Shown piece after piece: positions 50,634 through 59,198 of a DNA stretch of 64,000 bases. Position 1 is the stretch's first letter, and each line of letters begins with the position of its first letter. Source of the stretch: GWE2-40-63 sp050251815. Its GTDB lineage: Bacteria > Bacteroidota > Bacteroidia > Bacteroidales > SZUA-534. The position numbers and the translations under genes were made by a program. The notes beneath the pieces are model-generated. The model worked only from the letters and a program-made list of their open reading frames with translations. It ran no database searches and had not been told where the DNA came from. The DNA lies in assembly GCA_050251815.1 (NCBI GenBank), contig JBFWMB010000007.1:33063-97062 (forward strand), read 5' to 3'.

Positions 50634-53081
50634 TTAGCGGTTTGCCAAACGCATAACATCGGCAAACACCCCCGATGCGGTAACTTCAGGACCCGCACCG
50701 GCACCTTTTACCACCAGCGGTTGTTTGTTGTACCGCCGGGTGAAAAGTAAAATAATATTGTCCATTCCATCGAGGTAGTAGGCCGGATGACTGGCATCAA
50801 CCATCTCAAGTCCGGTGGTGGCTTTTCCCTGATCGAAGGTAGCTACATAACGCAGCTTTTTTTGTTCGCTTTCAGCCTGCTTACGCATTTTTTCAATGGC
50901 ATTATTGTAAGCTTCCAGTTGTTTTAACAAGGTTTTAAAATCAGGAGCCTTAAGCTCCTTATCTGGAATGATTTCTTTTTTCGAAACCGCTTCCAGCTCC
51001 AAGGGGTATCCGCTTGAGCGGGCCAATATCAGAATTTTACGCCGCACATCGAGTCCACTCAAATCGATGCTCGGATCGGGTTCGGTTAAGCGTTTATCGC
51101 GGGCCTGAAGTACTGCTTGCGAAAAGGTAACTTCGCCACTGATGGCGTTAAAAATATAATTCAGGCTGCCTGAAAGCACCGCCTGGATTTTTAAAATTTT
51201 GTCGCCCGATGCCACCAAATCTTCAATGGTTTTTAATACCGGTAAACCGGCGGCCACATTGGTCTCATGCAGGAATTTTAATCCGCGTTTTTTCATGCTT
51301 TGTTTAAATTCCAACAATTGCTTTATGGGTGATGCAGCCATTATTTTGTTTGAGGCCACCACCGGAATATTGAGTTCGGCAACCTTAGGATAAATAGCGG
51401 CAATAAGCGATGATGCGGTATTATCGATAAAAATACTGTTTCGTAAGTTCATTTCCTTCATGCGAAGTAAATACTCCGCTGCATGCATGGTTTCTCCTTT
51501 GCTTAAAAGTTCCTGTTTCCAGTTGTCAAGCGGGATACCCTGCGAATTGAAAAGCATTTTTTTACTGTTGGCTACTCCGGCCAGTTTAATATCGATGCCA
51601 TATTCTTCTTTCAGGAAGCAAGCCTGTTCACTTAATTGTTGCAGCATGGTTCCACCCACGGTGCCAATTCCTAAGTTAAACAGGTGCACTTTTCGGTATT
51701 TCGATAAAAAGAACCCATCATGTAAAACATTGAGTGCTTTTTTGGTATCTTTTTCAGCAACTACTATCGATATGTTTCGTTCGGTTCCACCCTGGGCAAT
51801 GGCACGAATGTTTATGCCATTATCGCCAAGCAGTTTAAAGGCCCTTCCGGCAAGGCCCACGCTTTCTTTCATTTTATCGCCTACCATGGCAACTATACTG
51901 AGTTTGTCCTCGTAAATAGCCGGATTAACTTTTTTGCGGACAATTTCGTTTTCAAATTCTTCGTCGATGAAGTGGCAGGCCTGATCAGCATCGGCAGAGG
52001 CTACTCCAATACAAATGGTGTGTTCCGACGACGATTGGGTTATAAACATTACATTTACGGTGGCCTGATGTAAGGCTTTGAACACGCGCATGGCAATCCC
52101 CTGAACACCTACCATTCCACTTCCCGATACGGTAATCAGCGAAATATCAGGAATCGATGAAAATCCACGAACATTGGTGCCGTTAATAGTTGGACTATGG
52201 CTTATTAAAGTTCCTGGATTTTCGGGCTCAAAGGTGTTTTTTATCCGGATGGGAATGCGTTTTTCCAATGCAGGTTGAATGGTTGGCGGATAGATTACTT
52301 TGGCCCCAAAGTGCGATAACTCCATGGCTTCTTCGTAGCTCAATGCCGGAATGGTATAGGCCGACGACACCATTTGTGGTGCCGCGGTAAGCATGCCGTT
52401 TACATCGGTCCAGATATCAATACGTTCGGCATTGAGATAAGCGGCTAACAGGGCGGCTGTAAAATCGGAGCCCCCCCGGCCCAGCGTGGTAACTTCTCCC
52501 TGTGGGTTGCTGGCAATAAAACCGGGAACAATGGCAATGCGGCAGGATTCACTGAAAGCTGCTGATGCATTAGCCGCCGATTGTTTGTGATTTATTTTTC
52601 CGGCTAAATAGGTATGGTCGGTAATTATTAGCTTCCGGCTGTCTAAAAGCTGGTTGCGATGCCCCAGATGATTCAGGGCTGAACTGATTACGCCAGATGA
52701 CATTTGTTCACCCAGACTTAATAATTTGGCTTTGCTCCGGTTACTCCATTCGCCCAGAATGGCAATACCCTGACAGATTTCCTCCGCTTCGTTGCAAAGC
52801 ATTTTAATATGTGCAGCTATCTCGCTTCGGTTTTTTGGGTCGATTAATTGGTTGATGATTTCAAAATGCCGATCCTCAATTTGCTGAATGGTGTCTACAA
52901 AATTTTTGCTTCCGGCCAAAGCCAGCTTGCCGCTTTCGTCAAGCAGGTTGGTTACCCCTGCTAAGGCAGATACAACTATAATAAGTTGGGAAGCTTCGTG
53001 ATAACTTTCAATTATTTCCGATACAATTCGAATTCGTTTCGCATCGGCTAATGAAGTTCCGCCGAACTTTAAAACTATCAT
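50634..53081 (-). CDS. thrA: bifunctional aspartokinase/homoserine dehydrogenase
   Basis: An 815-residue fusion that catalyses the first and third steps from aspartate to threonine. The aspartokinase domain starts VLKFGGTSLADAKRI, has TTLGRGGSDFTAALLAA at about 203-219 and two ACT regulatory domains (about 310-455: ISLITVSGSGMVGVQGIA, LSIVAMVGDKMKESVGLAGRAF). The homoserine dehydrogenase domain follows with FNLGIGTVGGTMLQQL, FIDNTASS, VVASNKIMA and LSGSLNYIFN, ending KGAGAGPEVTASGVFADV. Length is normal for ThrA. The transcript begins with a leader peptide and hairpin, so Thr/Ile-controlled attenuation is expected. Confidence 0.96.
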   Translation of the reverse strand: MIVLKFGGTSLADAKRIRIVSEIIESYHEASQLIIVVSALAGVTNLLDESGKLALAGSKNFVDTIQQIEDRHFEIINQLIDPKNRSEIAAHIKMLCNEAEEICQGIAILGEWSNRSKAKLLSLGEQMSSGVISSALNHLGHRNQLLDSRKLIITDHTYLAGKINHKQSAANASAAFSESCRIAIVPGFIASNPQGEVTTLGRGGSDFTAALLAAYLNAERIDIWTDVNGMLTAAPQMVSSAYTIPALSYEEAMELSHFGAKVIYPPTIQPALEKRIPIRIKNTFEPENPGTLISHSPTINGTNVRGFSSIPDISLITVSGSGMVGVQGIAMRVFKALHQATVNVMFITQSSSEHTICIGVASADADQACHFIDEEFENEIVRKKVNPAIYEDKLSIVAMVGDKMKESVGLAGRAFKLLGDNGINIRAIAQGGTERNISIVVAEKDTKKALNVLHDGFFLSKYRKVHLFNLGIGTVGGTMLQQLSEQACFLKEEYGIDIKLAGVANSKKMLFNSQGIPLDNWKQELLSKGETMHAAEYLLRMKEMNLRNSIFIDNTASSLIAAIYPKVAELNIPVVASNKIMAASPIKQLLEFKQSMKKRGLKFLHETNVAAGLPVLKTIEDLVASGDKILKIQAVLSGSLNYIFNAISGEVTFSQAVLQARDKRLTEPDPSIDLSGLDVRRKILILARSSGYPLELEAVSKKEIIPDKELKAPDFKTLLKQLEAYNNAIEKMRKQAESEQKKLRYVATFDQGKATTGLEMVDASHPAYYLDGMDNIILLFTRRYNKQPLVVKGAGAGPEVTASGVFADVMRLANR

Positions 53082-53145
53082 AAAAGTAAAAATTAAATTT
53101 TGATGATTTAATATGCACTAACATGCGGAAATTTATACTATTAAT

Positions 53146-53167
53146 TACTACCCCCTAAGGGGTGGTA
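53146..53167 (-). terminator. attenuator hairpin of the thr operon
   Basis: On the minus strand TACCACCCC and GGGGTAGTA pair around TTAG (one mismatch; two further pairs extend the base). The 5' arm contains the last Thr-Pro codons of the leader peptide, so a ribosome stalled on Thr codons or reaching the stop would affect folding. The sequence after it is AT-rich without a perfect T-run. Confidence 0.6.
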
Positions 53168-53214
53168 ATAATAGTAGTTGTTATAGTTGTTGTTGCAGAA
53201 TGCCTGTTTACCAT
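53155..53214 (-). CDS. thrL: thr operon leader peptide
   Basis: A 19-residue frame reads MVNRHSATTTITTTIITTP. Eight Thr and three Ile codons fill the last twelve positions, the pattern expected of a Thr/Ile-sensing leader peptide and closely like enterobacterial ThrL in composition. It lies 73 bp upstream of thrA, behind a promoter-like TATATTTG, and its stop codon sits in the loop of the attenuator hairpin. It is too short for normal gene calling. Function is inferred from composition and position. Confidence 0.8.
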   Translation of the reverse strand: MVNRHSATTTITTTIITTP

Positions 53215-53559
53215 ACAATATACCTGTTGCCCGGTCTGAAAAGAATGGCTGTAGAATATAGATATGTTGAATTCAGTTTTCATAATAAATCGTAACAAAT
53301 ATAGTTGAATATATTTTAAATTAAAACAAATGTCAAACTAATAATAACAAAAATCTCCCCATTAAATTTCTGATAGGTTTTACATAAAAACTATTTGTTT
53401 GATTGTCAGTAAGTAAAAATCGATGTGCCTTTTTACAATTTTTGTTTAATGAAAAGGAGATAAGTCCGGTTCATTTAATGGTAAAACCTGACAAATCCCA
53501 ATTAATTGGTATTGCCCAAACCAGAATTATCCCATTTCTTTGTGGGGTTAATTATTAGG
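53215..53559. other. divergent control region between thrL and the His-rich protein gene
   Basis: A 345-bp AT-rich gap. It contains the thr promoter box at 53296. No riboswitch, known metal-regulator box or further gene was recognised. The TTG at 53506 that would extend the right-hand gene is considered non-coding. Confidence 0.45.
53296..53303 (-). promoter_or_regulatory. Bacteroidota -7 promoter box (TATATTTG) for the thr operon
   Basis: Exact TAnnTTTG match on the minus strand, about 80 bp upstream of the thrL ATG. A TTTG lies 23 bp further upstream, slightly longer than the usual spacing. Transcription should begin near 53289. Confidence 0.5.
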
Positions 53560-53922
53560 ATGCAAAAAATTATTAAACATAGTGTTATTTGGGCAGGAAT
53601 TCTGCTTTTACTTACTTATCAGCAACAACTGAACAGGACGTGGCATTACCACCAACTTCCCTCAGGTGTTTTGGTAAAACATGCGCATCCGTATCATAAA
53701 ATGAGTAAGGGAGCCGGTGAAACAGCAAACCATACCCATAAGGTAAATGAAATACTTTTGTTTAGTTTTTTCGACGGCCATTTGGCTTCTTATGCTAATC
53801 CGCTTGAATTTACTGAAATAAGTAATCGTGCTCCCGATTGTAAATTTTACCATACTACCGATGCTCCGGTAATCCGCGAGCTGTATAAATTTAACGAACA
53901 CCGCGGTCCTCCAGCGTGTTAG
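53560..53922 (+). CDS. small His-rich exported protein of unknown function
   Basis: A protein of about 120 residues with an N-terminal hydrophobic segment (HSVIWAGILLLLTYQQQ) that is either a signal peptide or an anchor. The mature part holds many His residues in clusters (WHYH, HAHPYH, NHTH) and two Cys near the end (DCKFYH and C-terminal PPAC). Such composition suggests metal binding. A TTG start at 53506 is possible, but the ATG at 53560 places the hydrophobic segment correctly. It is followed by a TonB-dependent receptor, with which it may work in metal acquisition; that link is inferred. Confidence 0.6.
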   Translation: MQKIIKHSVIWAGILLLLTYQQQLNRTWHYHQLPSGVLVKHAHPYHKMSKGAGETANHTHKVNEILLFSFFDGHLASYANPLEFTEISNRAPDCKFYHTTDAPVIRELYKFNEHRGPPAC

Positions 53923-54053
53923 CTTCCTTATTCCTTTAGATTTCTTTTACGGGTCTTATTTTTCCTCAAATGTTTTTTTAAGCAATACCCTGCTTCATGC
54001 GATAGAAGTATGTCGTTTGCTAATCAGAACTTACATTTTATACTTTATATTAA

Positions 54054-56414
54054 ATGAAAACCTTTACGTATTATTTTTTCTTCGCTTTCTTTTATTTTAT
54101 AGCCTTTGGCGTTTATGCACAAAAAAAGAGTGATGCCCATATTATTGGGCATGTAACGGCAAACGGACAACATTTGCCTTTTGCATCCATTGTATTAAAA
54201 GGAACTTCTATCGGAACTTCGGCCGACGAAACCGGACATTTTAGTATGTTAAATTTGCCGGTTGGTAGTTACACGGTTAAAGCTCAGGTGATGGGCTACA
54301 AATCGGAAGAAAAGGAAGTGGAACTTGTTGAAGGTAAAACTGCCGAAATTAAGTTCGATTTGGTCGAAGATTTAATTGGATTGGAGCAGGTAGTGGTTAC
54401 TGCCAACCGAAACGAGCAAAACCGAAAGGATGCCATGACGCTGGTTAATTCCCTTACTCCCAAATTATTCTTAAATACCAATTCGGTAAATCTGGGCGAA
54501 GGGTTAAACTTTTCTCCCGGATTAAGGCTCGAAAACAACTGCCAGAATTGTGGCTTTACCCAGGTGCGGATGAACGGGATGGAAGGGCCCTACAGTCAGG
54601 TATTGATTAACAGCCGGGCTATTTTTAGCGGTTTGGCCGGAGTTTACGGACTCGAACTGTTTCCGGCCAACATGATTGAGCGGGTTGAAGTAGTTCGTGG
54701 GGGAGGTTCAGCACTTTACGGAAGCAATGCCATTGCCGGAACCATTAATTTAATTACAAAAGATCCCATAAACAGTGCTTTTGAGGTAAATTCCGGCTTA
54801 AGTTTAATTGGCGTCGGACATAATGCTTCGGGTGGAATTGCTCCCGATCGCAACATAAATTTTAATGCTTCGGTGGTCGATGCCGAAGCCAAAGCCGGGG
54901 TCACGGTATTTGGCTTTTATCGGCAAATGAATCCTTTTGATGCCAATAACGACGGGTTTTCTGAAATTGCTCAAATAAACAACACCACCGTGGGTACACG
55001 GGCCTATCACCGCACCGGAAAACGCGGTAAAATTACGTTCGATTATTTTAACATCAACGAAAAACGCCGGGGAGGCGATCGGTTCGATTATTCCTTGCAT
55101 GAAGCGAATATTGCCGAAGCGGTAACTCACAATATAAATACCGGAGCCTTAAGCTACGATCAGTTATTCAATCATGCCGACAAATTAAGCGTTTTTGCTT
55201 CGGTGCAAAACGTGCAACGCGATTCTTATTACGGCGCCGGCATGGACCCTTCGGCCTATGGAGCTACAACCGACTTGTCGTATGCTTTGGGAACACAATT
55301 CTCGATGGAGCGGACCCGATTGGTTTTTGCTCCGGGGAATTTGGTTATGGGAATTGAAAACAACGGCGGTTATTTAAACGATAAAAAACTGGGTTACTTC
55401 GATTGGGAAAACAATACCCATACCGAAAATACGCTGGTTGCCGATCAATCGTCGCAGAATATAGCTGCTTTTTTGCAAAGTGAGTGGGAATTTGGTTCTT
55501 TAAAGAGTTCGTTGGGACTGCGTGTCGACCATTATGTAATCGACGACAAAACCAATGCAACCTTACCAGTCGAAGGAACGGTTTTAAGCCCGCGCATTAG
55601 TTTAAAATATGAAATTTCACCCGGCTTCATGTCGCGCGTAAGCTATTCGCACGGTTTTAGGGCACCGCAAATCTTTGACGAGGATTTGCACATCGAAGTT
55701 TCCAGTGCACGAAAAGTAGTGCATGTTAACGATCCCGGATTAAAACAGGAAGAAAGCCGCAGCATAATGGCATCGCTCGATATGAATGCTACCTGGGGCA
55801 CTTTTCAGAACCAGGGTTTGATTGAAGGTTTTTATACCCGCCTGAATAATCCCTTTGTAAATGATTACGGTGCGCCCGATGCCGATGGAACCGTAATTTA
55901 CACCCGGGTAAATGCTCCCGATGGTGCTTTTGTGGCAGGGGTAAACCTGGAATGGAATATGGCCCCTTCGCCCAACTTTATGGCTAAACTGGGTTTTACG
56001 GCACAAATAAGTGAATACGATAAACCGCAGGAACTCGATGAAAAACGCTTTGTTCGCACCCCAAATACCTATGGTTTTGTTACCATCGATTACGACGTGG
56101 TTAAAAACCTTTGCCTGATGCTTTCAGGAAACTATACCGGAAGCATGTTGGTTCCTTATTTTGGCACCGAACTCCCCGCAGGAGTCGATGGAATCATGAA
56201 AAAATCAGATCCTTTTTTCGATTTGGGACTTAAGTTGGCCTACGATATCAAACTAAACGGAACCATCCTGCAAGTAAGCACCGGAGTTAAGAATTTGTTT
56301 AATTCGTACCAAAGCGATTTCGATTCGGGCGAATTCCGCGACCCGGGTTACATGTACGGCCCCGGAACCCCAAGGGTAATTTATTTTGGCATCCGTTTCA
56401 GTAATATTAAATAA
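54054..56414 (+). CDS. TonB-dependent outer-membrane receptor (metal/cofactor type)
   Basis: A 786-residue receptor. Signal peptide (ending GVYAQ), a carboxypeptidase-regulatory-like domain (IIGHVTANGQHLPFASIVL) and a TonB-box-like EQVVVTANR lead to a plug with an unusual Cys pair in NNCQNCGFTQVRMNGMEGPY. The plug continues with the canonical IERVEVVRGGGSALYGSNAIAGTINLIT. The barrel ends GIRFSNIK. It is of the shorter, FepA/BtuB-like class rather than SusC-like, and no SusD follows. With the His-rich protein ahead, a metal or metal-chelate ligand is likely. No cobalamin riboswitch was seen upstream. Confidence 0.9.
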   Translation: MKTFTYYFFFAFFYFIAFGVYAQKKSDAHIIGHVTANGQHLPFASIVLKGTSIGTSADETGHFSMLNLPVGSYTVKAQVMGYKSEEKEVELVEGKTAEIKFDLVEDLIGLEQVVVTANRNEQNRKDAMTLVNSLTPKLFLNTNSVNLGEGLNFSPGLRLENNCQNCGFTQVRMNGMEGPYSQVLINSRAIFSGLAGVYGLELFPANMIERVEVVRGGGSALYGSNAIAGTINLITKDPINSAFEVNSGLSLIGVGHNASGGIAPDRNINFNASVVDAEAKAGVTVFGFYRQMNPFDANNDGFSEIAQINNTTVGTRAYHRTGKRGKITFDYFNINEKRRGGDRFDYSLHEANIAEAVTHNINTGALSYDQLFNHADKLSVFASVQNVQRDSYYGAGMDPSAYGATTDLSYALGTQFSMERTRLVFAPGNLVMGIENNGGYLNDKKLGYFDWENNTHTENTLVADQSSQNIAAFLQSEWEFGSLKSSLGLRVDHYVIDDKTNATLPVEGTVLSPRISLKYEISPGFMSRVSYSHGFRAPQIFDEDLHIEVSSARKVVHVNDPGLKQEESRSIMASLDMNATWGTFQNQGLIEGFYTRLNNPFVNDYGAPDADGTVIYTRVNAPDGAFVAGVNLEWNMAPSPNFMAKLGFTAQISEYDKPQELDEKRFVRTPNTYGFVTIDYDVVKNLCLMLSGNYTGSMLVPYFGTELPAGVDGIMKKSDPFFDLGLKLAYDIKLNGTILQVSTGVKNLFNSYQSDFDSGEFRDPGYMYGPGTPRVIYFGIRFSNIK

Positions 56415-56440
56415 CGCTTTAATCCAGTGAGACTGTGATT

Positions 56441-56479
56441 TCAGGTCTGCCTCCGATCCATCGGGGGCAGAGCACCTGA
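56441..56479 (+). terminator. large interrupted hairpin after the receptor gene
   Basis: TCAGGT and ACCTGA form the outer stem and CTGCC/GGCAG and CCGAT/ATCGG the inner stem, with a small bulge. It begins 27 bp after the receptor stop. It could terminate transcription, but no T-run follows. Confidence 0.4.
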
Positions 56480-56595
56480 GTGCCTAACTAAATAAACTAG
56501 TTGCCCTTATAAAAATAGTGTACCCTTTCTTTAGCGCCCTTGCGCCTTAGCGGTAACCAGGAAAACCCGAGTCCCGATGTATACCAATATTCGCA

Positions 56596-56675
56596 AGTCA
56601 CGGTGTGAGTTGATGATTGGTAGTGATTTAGATTGTCCGTTTTGGTAATGTTGGTAAAATATTCACGCCGTGACT
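56596..56675. repeat. 12-bp inverted repeat pair
   Basis: AGTCACGGTGTG at 56596-56607 and CACGCCGTGACT at 56664-56675 are inverted copies (11 of 12) enclosing 56 bp of non-coding sequence. Confidence 0.5.
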
Positions 56676-56758
56676 ATCAAGAGGTTAAAAGTAAGCCATG
56701 CGGATTTTAGGAACCATCGGAATGTAACTAACCGCAAGCCCCGGCGTAAGCTTGGTAG

Positions 56759-56778
56759 CCCCGGGTGTGAACCCGGGG
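56759..56778. repeat. perfect GC-rich hairpin
   Basis: CCCCGGGT, loop GTGA, ACCCGGGG: an 8-bp perfect stem in otherwise AT-rich surroundings. It is not near a stop codon and lacks a T-run. Confidence 0.6.
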
Positions 56779-57005
56779 AATACAATCACACAAAAAAAAG
56801 CGGTGCAAGCAGCAAACAACCCTTAAAAACAGACCATCCATGCACCGCAATGCACCCTCATACAGACATCGCAAAAAAAATCTGCCGTCTTGAGTCTTAA
56901 GTCTAGCGTCTAAACGCTAACCCCCCCCCATGTCAATCGAACAGGCCTCTAAACCCCATCAACATTAGTCACTCCATGAACTTAAGCCACTTTAAGTACT
57001 CATTT

Positions 57006-57404
57006 TGTAACACGCACCATCTACCCCGTAACACGCACAGTCCATCTTGTAACACGCACAATCTATTGCGTCACACGCGCAGTCTAGCCTGTAACACGAA
57101 CAGTCTACCCTGTAATACGCGCAGTCTAGCCCGTAACACGCACCATCTACCCTGTAACACGAACAGTCCATCTTGTAACACGCACAGTCTAAGGTGTAAC
57201 ACGCACCGTTCAGGGTGTAGCACGAACTGTCCAGGGTGTACCACGCACCGTTTAGGGTGTAATACGCGCCGTATAGGGTTTAGCACGAACTGTCCAGGGT
57301 GTAATGCGCGCAATTTAGGGTGTAATACGAACAGTCTAAGGTGTAGCACGCACAGTCTAGGGTGTGACACGCGCAATGCATGGAATGACACGCACAGGCC
57401 AAAG
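57006..57404. repeat. tandem array: 19 copies of a 21-bp unit
   Basis: Nineteen consecutive units, each exactly 21 bp, with the core TGTAACACGCACAGTCTA followed by three variable bases (CCC, TCT or GCC in the left half, GGG or AGG in the right half). There are many substitutions but no insertion or deletion. A 63-bp higher-order pattern is visible in copies 10-15 (10/13, 11/14 and 12/15 pair best), and copies 1-2 resemble 7-8. Because 21 is divisible by 3, both strands stay open: the plus frame (56976-57425) would give heptapeptides of the type CNTHSLR. No spacers are present, so it is not a CRISPR array. Confidence 0.9.
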
Positions 57405-57553
57405 TGTGAATTTATTGGAATTTGATAAATACGGTGTGGTGGGCAACACTTTTGTTTCTTTTGGTCTCAAACGAAAAGAAGACCGTATGGCCTAAGCCAT
57501 TGTGTTCTTAAAAAGCTTTTTTAATTTCGCAGTTTAAAATTTCAAAATAAACC

Positions 57554-58480
57554 ATGGAATTAAGCCTTATAAAAAATCAGTTGTTAGCCGATTTTTCAAC
57601 TGAGAACCTGACCTATATTTCGTCGCGGTTAATAGGTTTTCATAAAAACAGGCATCTGAAGGCTTTGAAACAAACGGGTGAGGTGGTAAGCCGGTTTTAT
57701 CCCTTTAACGAAGCATCCGATGCCCGTTTGTTTTCGCGCCTGATAGTTTTGTTTCATCCCGACAAACTCAGCGATTATCGAAACCAGATTAACCGTTGTA
57801 ATGATCACGATACACTGCAACAATTCCGCTATCTGGGAGCCGTTTTGGAGCAGATTGACTTGCTTAACGAACATGCTGAAAACGTTTTGCTCGATCCCGA
57901 AGCATTTGAAGAAGAGTATGGTTGGAACTACCGGCCAACCGACGATGATTATTACCTGCTAAACGAAGAGGAAGAACCCCAAAGCCACTGGTTCGACGAA
58001 GAAAACATCGATGAGCGGTATTTTTTCAGCGAGGGGCAGGGAACACCCGATGGCAGTTTTCTCACGGTGCTTAAGCGGAAAATTTACGGACCGGTGCATT
58101 TCGACTTTCCCGTGCATCTTTTAGAAGATTTGGAAGAGATTGAAATGGCTGAGTACGAGATTGAAGATTTGGATGGCATTGAGTTTTGCACCTATGCCCG
58201 GATCATCGACTTATCGTACAATCAACTGTTCGATATTTCAAAAATAGCAGCGTGCGCTAATGTTCAGGAATTGTATCTGGCCAATAACCAGTTGCGTTAT
58301 ATCGATGCGCTGGCACAGTTACAGGATTTGCGAATGCTCGACTTATCGGGGAATAAAATTAACGATGCATCGCCGTTGTTTTATCTGCAGGCTTTGGAAT
58401 TTGTCAACCTGTTGGGAAACCCAATTCCCTTAGCCCAGGTTCTGGAATTAAAAAAACGTGGAGTAACCGTAGTTCATTGA
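57554..58480 (+). CDS. J-domain-like/leucine-rich-repeat protein
   Basis: A 308-residue cytoplasmic protein. The first 110 residues are helical and contain FSRLIVLFHPDKLSDYRNQIN with an HPD tripeptide placed as in J-domains of DnaJ. An acidic linker (FDEENIDERYFF, NEEEEP) at about 125-160 leads to four or so leucine-rich repeats at the C-terminus (ARIIDLSYNQLFDISKIA, VQELYLANNQLRYIDALA, LRMLDLSGNKINDASPL). The combination suggests an adaptor that brings a client to Hsp70, but whether the N-terminus folds as a true J-domain is uncertain. It is convergent with the response regulator; the ends overlap by 7 bp. Confidence 0.65.
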   Translation: MELSLIKNQLLADFSTENLTYISSRLIGFHKNRHLKALKQTGEVVSRFYPFNEASDARLFSRLIVLFHPDKLSDYRNQINRCNDHDTLQQFRYLGAVLEQIDLLNEHAENVLLDPEAFEEEYGWNYRPTDDDYYLLNEEEEPQSHWFDEENIDERYFFSEGQGTPDGSFLTVLKRKIYGPVHFDFPVHLLEDLEEIEMAEYEIEDLDGIEFCTYARIIDLSYNQLFDISKIAACANVQELYLANNQLRYIDALAQLQDLRMLDLSGNKINDASPLFYLQALEFVNLLGNPIPLAQVLELKKRGVTVVH

Positions 58481-59184
58481 TTTACCGATAAAAGAAATCC
58501 AACCCGGGGAACATTTTCGATGTTAACCCGAGCATCCGCTTTCAGGTATTTGCGTAATTTGGCAATAAACACATCGAGGCTGCGGCCGGCAAAGTAATCG
58601 TTTTCGCCCCAGATTTGCTGTAACAATTCTTCACGACGGATAATATTTCCCAGGTTCTGGCTCAGCAGTTCCAACACTTTGGTTTCGCGCTCGGTTAGTC
58701 GCTGTTCTTGTTTGTCGAGTACCAACAACTGATTGTGGGGCTCAAAACAAAATCGGCCAATCATGATGTGATTGGGTAGCGTAGCCACGGTTTTTTGGGT
58801 ACGGTTTAAAATCGCATTAATACGCCAAAGCAGTTCCTCTTCGTCGAAAGGCTTGGTAATGTAGTCGTCGGCTCCCAGATTAAAGCCTTTAAATTTATCG
58901 CCTTTAAGGTTTTTTGCGGTTAAAAAAATAATGGGAACTTTTGGGTTCTGCTGACGAATAAGGTTGGCCACCTGGTATCCGTCCATTTTCGGGAGCATAA
59001 TATCTAAAATGCAAAAGTCGAATGGTCCGTCCATAAAGGCTTTAACTCCCGATTCGCCGTCGCGGCAAAGTTTAACTTCAAAACCTTCCGATTCCAGAAA
59101 CTCAGTAGTAAGGAAACCCAGATTCAGGTTGTCTTCGACCAGCAAAATGCGCAACTTGGTTTCTCTTTTCATCAGCAAAGCCAT
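58474..59184 (-). CDS. OmpR-family response regulator
   Basis: A 236-residue regulator. The receiver has the acidic pocket LVEDN, the phospho-acceptor Asp in FCILDIMLPKMDGYQ and the Lys in YITKPFDEEEL. The C-terminal winged helix contains LTERETKVLELLSQNLGNIIRREELLQQIWG and SLDVFIAKLRKYLK. An alternative ATG at 59172 (MKRETKLRIL) would be a more typical start. It follows its kinase by 14 bp and resembles Bacteroidota RprY-type regulators. Confidence 0.92.
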   Translation of the reverse strand: MALLMKRETKLRILLVEDNLNLGFLTTEFLESEGFEVKLCRDGESGVKAFMDGPFDFCILDIMLPKMDGYQVANLIRQQNPKVPIIFLTAKNLKGDKFKGFNLGADDYITKPFDEEELLWRINAILNRTQKTVATLPNHIMIGRFCFEPHNQLLVLDKQEQRLTERETKVLELLSQNLGNIIRREELLQQIWGENDYFAGRSLDVFIAKLRKYLKADARVNIENVPRVGFLLSVNQ

Positions 59185-59198
59185 ATTTGTTAGCGATT

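Larger units (their letters stand above)
56415..57553. other. 1.1-kb repeat-rich intergenic island
   Basis: Between the receptor and the LRR gene lies a gene-poor stretch. In order it holds a large hairpin (56441-56479), a short stretch common to Bacteroidota intergenic regions (TTAGCGCCCTTGCGCC), a 12-bp inverted pair (56596/56664), a perfect GC-rich hairpin (56759), heptamer repeats (56890-56920), a stretch related to the 7906 repeat (56964-57005) and the 21-bp tandem array (57006-57404). The open frames here arise from the repeats and are not considered genes. Confidence 0.6.

Noticed and set aside
53923..54053. Cobalamin riboswitch ahead of the TonB-dependent receptor
   Set aside because: No B12-box-like or other conserved riboswitch elements could be recognised in the 131-bp leader.
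56670..56900. 76-residue plus-strand frame
   Set aside because: It runs through hairpins and heptamer repeats, has no recognisable protein features and no initiation context.
57006..57404. CRISPR array
   Set aside because: The 21-bp units abut each other without unique spacers, and no cas genes are nearby.
56976..57425. 149-residue Cys-rich heptad-repeat protein
   Set aside because: The open frame is an automatic result of a 21-bp repeat without stops; the opposite strand is open too, and no signal peptide, promoter or start context supports translation. Kept as a repeat only.
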